In this document: positions 23,336 to 26,470 of the stretch, piece after piece
How the letters are laid out: the number at the start of each line of letters is the position of its first letter
Numbering within the stretch: position 1 is the first letter of the stretch
Assembly: GCA_049325575.1 (NCBI GenBank)
Contig: JBMOLK010000347.1
Span: 1 to 26,470 of the forward strand
Source: JBMOLK01 sp049325575
GTDB lineage: Bacteria > Bacillota > Clostridia > Acetivibrionales > Acetivibrionaceae
Direction of reading: 5' to 3'
DNA: 26,470 bases
Notes under the pieces: model-generated
What the model was told of the DNA's origin: nothing
What the model saw: only the letters and a program-made list of their open reading frames with translations
The model's database searches: none
Program-made: the position numbers and the translations under genes

Positions 23336-24046
23336 CTATATCCCAAAAGTTTTAATGAGACATTCGACGCTAAGCTCCTCAAGATCAATGAAACTTTCTC
23401 TCTCAAGGATATCTCCCAGTGAATGGGCATCAGAGGATCTGATTAAACCAAACTTACCAAGCCAGGGGTTATTGTCAAGATACTGCAATCGGTCGCACCC
23501 CTTAGAAATCTCCAGGTATTTTATTCCCAGATTATCGGGTATAATTCCAAGATTTGAAACAATGCTGTATGAATCCCGGTCTATATGAGCAGGAACTACA
23601 GCGCCTCCCAGCAGAGTAACGTTCCCGAATACCTCTTCAACACTTAAGCTTGAGGCTGTCAAAAGAAGCCGGTCACAGTGTCTGATAACATTATCGTTCC
23701 CATCCATAATAATCTGCTGCCCGAATATATCTTCTCTGTTCTTTAAATCTGGAAGAGCTTTATAAACAATCTCCTGCATACGCAGTGCTTCTACCATGCC
23801 CGGGAAAAGACAAATCAAGTGTACCTCTTCACTTGTCTCAAGCTCCATACCAGGTACCGCAATAATCCCCCGCTCTTTTGCACACTTTAATACTGCCTCA
23901 CAGTTTTCCACAGAGTTGTGATCTGTAACAGCTATAATATCAAGTCCTTTGATATAAGCCATATTTACTATATTGTTGGGAGTCATCTCATTATTGGCAC
24001 AAGGCGATAATGCGGAATGAATATGCAAATCAATATAAGCCTTCAT
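23336..24046 (-). CDS. PHP-domain phosphoesterase
   Basis: 236 aa PHP-domain metallophosphoesterase. The expected metal-binding motifs are DLHIHS (6-11), TDHN (about 41-44), GMELE (about 66-70), a late PAHIDRD and SSDAHS. Family members hydrolyse phosphate esters such as histidinol phosphate or nucleotides, but no specific substrate is inferable here. The start overlaps the upstream DRTGG gene by four bases (ATGA). The tight coupling to DRTGG, ATPase and hydrogenase-like genes suggests one regulatory module; this is context, not proof. Confidence 0.88.
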   Translation of the reverse strand: MKAYIDLHIHSALSPCANNEMTPNNIVNMAYIKGLDIIAVTDHNSVENCEAVLKCAKERGIIAVPGMELETSEEVHLICLFPGMVEALRMQEIVYKALPDLKNREDIFGQQIIMDGNDNVIRHCDRLLLTASSLSVEEVFGNVTLLGGAVVPAHIDRDSYSIVSNLGIIPDNLGIKYLEISKGCDRLQYLDNNPWLGKFGLIRSSDAHSLGDILERESFIDLEELSVECLIKTFGI

Positions 24047-24372
24047 AAAAGCTTACCTGCTTCAAGCGCTATCCGGAAAGCGTTCTTATCTGTGCTTAGT
24101 ATTGCTATTCCCTCCTGTGAAGCTTTTTTCAGAGTCGGCTCCTCCACATCTATATTTTCAGGAATAATAATACATGGAATTTCACTAAGAAGAGCTACTG
24201 CTACAATGTTCATATGGGTATGAACTGTAACCCATGCATCCCCCTTGTTTGCACGGGACATAACCCAGCTTAGCAAGTCACATATATACATTCCGGTTAT
24301 GTCTTTTTCGATGCCTTCACCACTTGTCAATACCTTCATTCCCAGGAGTTCGGCAAATTCCATGACCTTCAT
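24043..24372 (-). CDS. DRTGG domain protein, second copy
   Basis: 109 aa stand-alone DRTGG domain, a small fold also found in phosphotransacetylase-like and CBS-domain proteins, whose ligand is not established. The segment ITGMYICDLLSWVMSRANKGDAWVT aligns with the first DRTGG protein of the cluster (26201-26470) through ICDLLSWVM / ADLMSDVM and KKASQEGIAILST / DLAKEKGITIMTT. The start overlaps the sensory hydrogenase stop as ATGA. The two copies suggest a duplicated partner, perhaps a heterodimer. The family assignment is by overall similarity, since the DRTGG tetrad itself is not visible. Confidence 0.75.
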   Translation of the reverse strand: MKVMEFAELLGMKVLTSGEGIEKDITGMYICDLLSWVMSRANKGDAWVTVHTHMNIVAVALLSEIPCIIIPENIDVEEPTLKKASQEGIAILSTDKNAFRIALEAGKLL

Positions 24373-25721
24373 TTCTCTTCTCCTTTGCTTTCCGGCGATT
24401 TGTTATTGGAAGACTCCTCCTTATCCATTACCGGCGGCATCTTCTCTTCCAATTGCATCATCTGTACAGCCAGATCCCTGACCTTTTCCCTGAGCCTGAA
24501 TATACAGTCAGTCTCATTTGCATTCCCTCTTACTATATCTTCTGCAAGTGCTCTGCAGCTTGGTGCACCGCACGCACCGCAGTCCAACCCTGGGAGCTCA
24601 TTGTTTATAGTCTCAAGAATCTCCAGCTTCTTCATGGCAACTTCAAAATCCTCATCCAGCTTCATGACTGGCTTATGCTCAACATTTGACGTCCATACCA
24701 GATCATAATCGTATTTTTCACTTTCATCGGTAGAAAGACCTTTATCCTTGGCTTCATCGATAATCTTTTTTATCCTGGTTTTGGCAACATATAAGTTCTC
24801 TACAGTAAGAGGACCACCCAGGCACCCACCCTGACATGCCAAAGCCTCTATAAAGTCAACGTCTTCTAATTTCTCATCCTCTATCTCCTCAAGGATTGTA
24901 ATGACGTTATGGATACCATCAACTGCCAGGAATTTATCCGTCCCAAGGGCAATGCTTTCTCCCCCGGAGTTGGCCCACCTTATTCCAACAAAGCCCGCCC
25001 TTTCAAGATTTTCAACATCCTTTAAATCGTTTAGATTAGTAAGGATTTTTAAGTAAATATCTGAAATTGATATGGCTCCATCCACAAAGGATTTGTCCTT
25101 TTCATAGGGCGCCTTTATACTTGTAACCTTGGCTGCACAAGGAGTTATAAAAAACACTCCTATATCACTTTGTGGAATATTCAAGCTCTTAGACAATTCA
25201 TCCTTTACTATCTTTGCTGAAAGCTCCATTGGAGACTCCAGCTTTAGAATATTGTCAATCAGATTTGGAAACCTTACTTGTATAAGTCTTACAACAGCAG
25301 GACATGCCGAGGATATTAAAGGTTTCGGAAACTTTCCTTCCTTAAGGATATTCCTTGTCTCATTGGTAATGATCTCAGCCGCTTTTGCGACTTCATAAAT
25401 ATGATCAAACCCTGACATTTTTAGGGCGGTAAGAAGATGGTTCCTCGACTGGGCAGCTTTAAACTGGCCATAAAGAGAGGGCGCAGGTATGGCAACCTTA
25501 TACTTAAAATCACATATCATATCAAACAAATCTGTAATCGCCTTCTTAGCATGATACGGACACACTCTTATGCACTCTCCGCAGTCAATACACCTTTCGT
25601 TTATAATCCTCGCCTTGCTCTTTCTAACTCTTATTGCTTCAGTAGGACATCTCTTTATGCAGTTGGTACAGCCTTTACACTTACTCTCATCCAGAGTTAC
25701 CGAATGGAAGTACGGACTCAT
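24369..25721 (-). CDS. hydS: Sensory-type [FeFe] hydrogenase-like protein
   Basis: 450 aa. An N-terminal pair of [4Fe-4S] ferredoxin motifs (C15-C25 and C44-C54) is followed by the [FeFe] hydrogenase large-subunit fold with altered H-cluster motifs: SSACPAVV at 137-144 instead of TSCCPGW, TPCAAKV at 193-199 instead of MPCxxKxxE, and ALACQGGCLGG at 294-304 without the GGGQP ending. The cluster cysteines C140, C195, C296 and C300 are kept. Ala replaces the first cysteine of the canonical pair, as I recall for the group D sensory enzyme of Thermoanaerobacter mathranii. A C-terminal FeS domain (LDCGACGAPSCRALAEDI, about 399-420) adds another [4Fe-4S] site, then a charged tail. Expected to sense rather than make H2. 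Confidence 0.88.
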   Translation of the reverse strand: MSPYFHSVTLDESKCKGCTNCIKRCPTEAIRVRKSKARIINERCIDCGECIRVCPYHAKKAITDLFDMICDFKYKVAIPAPSLYGQFKAAQSRNHLLTALKMSGFDHIYEVAKAAEIITNETRNILKEGKFPKPLISSACPAVVRLIQVRFPNLIDNILKLESPMELSAKIVKDELSKSLNIPQSDIGVFFITPCAAKVTSIKAPYEKDKSFVDGAISISDIYLKILTNLNDLKDVENLERAGFVGIRWANSGGESIALGTDKFLAVDGIHNVITILEEIEDEKLEDVDFIEALACQGGCLGGPLTVENLYVAKTRIKKIIDEAKDKGLSTDESEKYDYDLVWTSNVEHKPVMKLDEDFEVAMKKLEILETINNELPGLDCGACGAPSCRALAEDIVRGNANETDCIFRLREKVRDLAVQMMQLEEKMPPVMDKEESSNNKSPESKGEEK

Positions 25722-25775
25722 ATTATCCCCCCCAAAACACGTTTATAGCCTGACATGGCAGCAACTTATCTATAG

Positions 25776-26204
25776 TTAATCCAAATATACAGTTATTTCT
25801 ACAGCAGTTCCTTTTCCAACCTCTGTTTTAATTTCAAGCTTATCTGCATATCTCCTCATATTAGGAAGACCCATTCCTGCTCCAAATCCCAATTCCCTTA
25901 TATCATCCGGTGCAGTTGAATACCCCTCCTGCATAGCCAGCTCAAGGTCTGGAATCCCAGGCCCTTCATCCTGTATTCTTATGAGTATTTTATCCCTGTG
26001 TATTTCAACATCGGCACTTCCACCCCTGGCATGAATAACAGCATTTATTTCCGCCTCATACATGGAGACCGCTGTCTTCTTAACTACCTGCGGCTTAACC
26101 CCGAGCTGTATAAGTATCTTTTTGACACTACTGGAAGCCTCACCGGCAGTAGTAAAATCATCTGCTGGTATAACAAAGTGCTGCCTTATTATACCGTCCC
26201 TCAA
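25776..26204 (-). CDS. RsbW/RsbT-like ATPase (anti-sigma/serine kinase type)
   Basis: 142 aa GHKL ATPase in the small serine-kinase class. The N-box is YEAEINAVIHA, the G1 box DEGPGIPD, and the G2 box ELGFGAGMGLPNMRR. There is no phospho-accepting domain. Such proteins either phosphorylate a partner or bind and inhibit a sigma factor. TTG at 26204 is chosen because AGAGGTG lies seven bases before it and it overlaps the upstream stop; TTG at 26210 sits too close to that site. No STAS-domain partner is visible in the window. Confidence 0.88.
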   Translation of the reverse strand: MRDGIIRQHFVIPADDFTTAGEASSSVKKILIQLGVKPQVVKKTAVSMYEAEINAVIHARGGSADVEIHRDKILIRIQDEGPGIPDLELAMQEGYSTAPDDIRELGFGAGMGLPNMRRYADKLEIKTEVGKGTAVEITVYLD

Positions 26205-26470
26205 TCCCAAACACCTCTTCCTGTTATGCCCGCACTATATAATTTACCACATGCAATAAACATGGGATGTTTTGTAGTCATAATAGTAATTCCCTTTTCT
26301 TTAGCCAAATCAACAATTTTTTGTTCCGGCTTCTTTCCTCTTACAAAAGCTATTACCTTTATATCCATCATTTCTGCAGTTCTGACAACCTGCGGATTAA
26401 TAAGGCCTGTAAGCAAAACAACATTCTCCTTGACATATGCCATAACATCACTCATAAGATCTGCTCCACA
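26201..26470 (-). CDS. DRTGG domain protein, first copy, 5'-truncated by window edge
   Basis: The frame stays open to the right edge (CGADLMSDVM...), so the start codon lies outside. At least 89 residues are visible, similar to the second DRTGG protein in this cluster: VVLLTGLINPQVVRTAEMMDIKVIAFVRGK and KEKGITIMTTKHPMFIACGKLY. An ATG at 26455 exists, but the alignment shows the domain extends upstream of it. The stop overlaps the start of the ATPase gene. Function unknown, but its position opens the probable sensing operon. Confidence 0.75.
   Translation of the reverse strand, partial: CGADLMSDVMAYVKENVVLLTGLINPQVVRTAEMMDIKVIAFVRGKKPEQKIVDLAKEKGITIMTTKHPMFIACGKLYSAGITGRGVWD

Overview
The window looks like chromosome of an anaerobic, saccharolytic Clostridia species. 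The closest match from memory is the Acetivibrio/Hungateiclostridium (Clostridium thermocellum-like) group. The reasons are a pyrophosphate-type phosphofructokinase, a SigI/RsgI sigma/anti-sigma pair, pyruvate formate-lyase, an electron-bifurcating-type [FeFe] hydrogenase operon with a Rex-like operator, and many SLH/CuAO-type surface proteins. The species assignment is inference. No mobile element, tRNA, rRNA or CRISPR array was seen.

Layout. (1) 1-1363, minus: 3'-truncated signal peptidase I and class II fructose-bisphosphate aldolase. (2) 1364-6785, plus: PPi-type phosphofructokinase behind a ~200-nt leader, then a ZTP (pfl-type) riboswitch with an overlapping intrinsic terminator, pyruvate formate-lyase, its radical-SAM activase and a 90-aa protein of unknown function. 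(3) 6840-12668, minus: secreted CuAO-domain protein, then sigI-rsgI, then an SLH-anchored protein whose C-terminal tandem domains match those of RsgI. (4) 12918-14766, minus: nitroreductase, MagIII-like HhH-GPD DNA glycosylase and flavin reductase-like protein, probably one operon. (5) 14968-17849, minus: Nudix hydrolase and a two-gene ABC exporter. (6) 17990-23016, minus: hydC, GHKL ATPase, HndB-like ferredoxin, hydB and hydA, with a Rex-type operator over the promoter. (7) 23336-26470, minus: a tightly coupled set of DRTGG protein (5'-truncated), RsbW/RsbT-like ATPase, sensory-type [FeFe] hydrogenase, second DRTGG protein and PHP phosphoesterase.

How it fits together. Upper glycolysis (PPi-PFK, FBA) feeds pyruvate to PFL, whose expression appears gated by ZTP, a signal of 10-formyl-THF shortage that formate from PFL could relieve. 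Reducing equivalents from glycolysis leave as H2 through HydABC, with NADH/NAD+ sensing via Rex. The adjacent hydrogenase-like gene set looks like a redox or H2 sensing module rather than a catabolic enzyme.

The most unusual observation is a pair of homologous, structured ~100-nt leaders in sense orientation. One lies upstream of pfk (1690-1788) and one upstream of the nitroreductase (14905-14800). They are about 77% identical by hand alignment without gaps over 87 nt, with the helix kept through wobble changes. I do not recognise the family; it is a candidate new cis-regulatory RNA.
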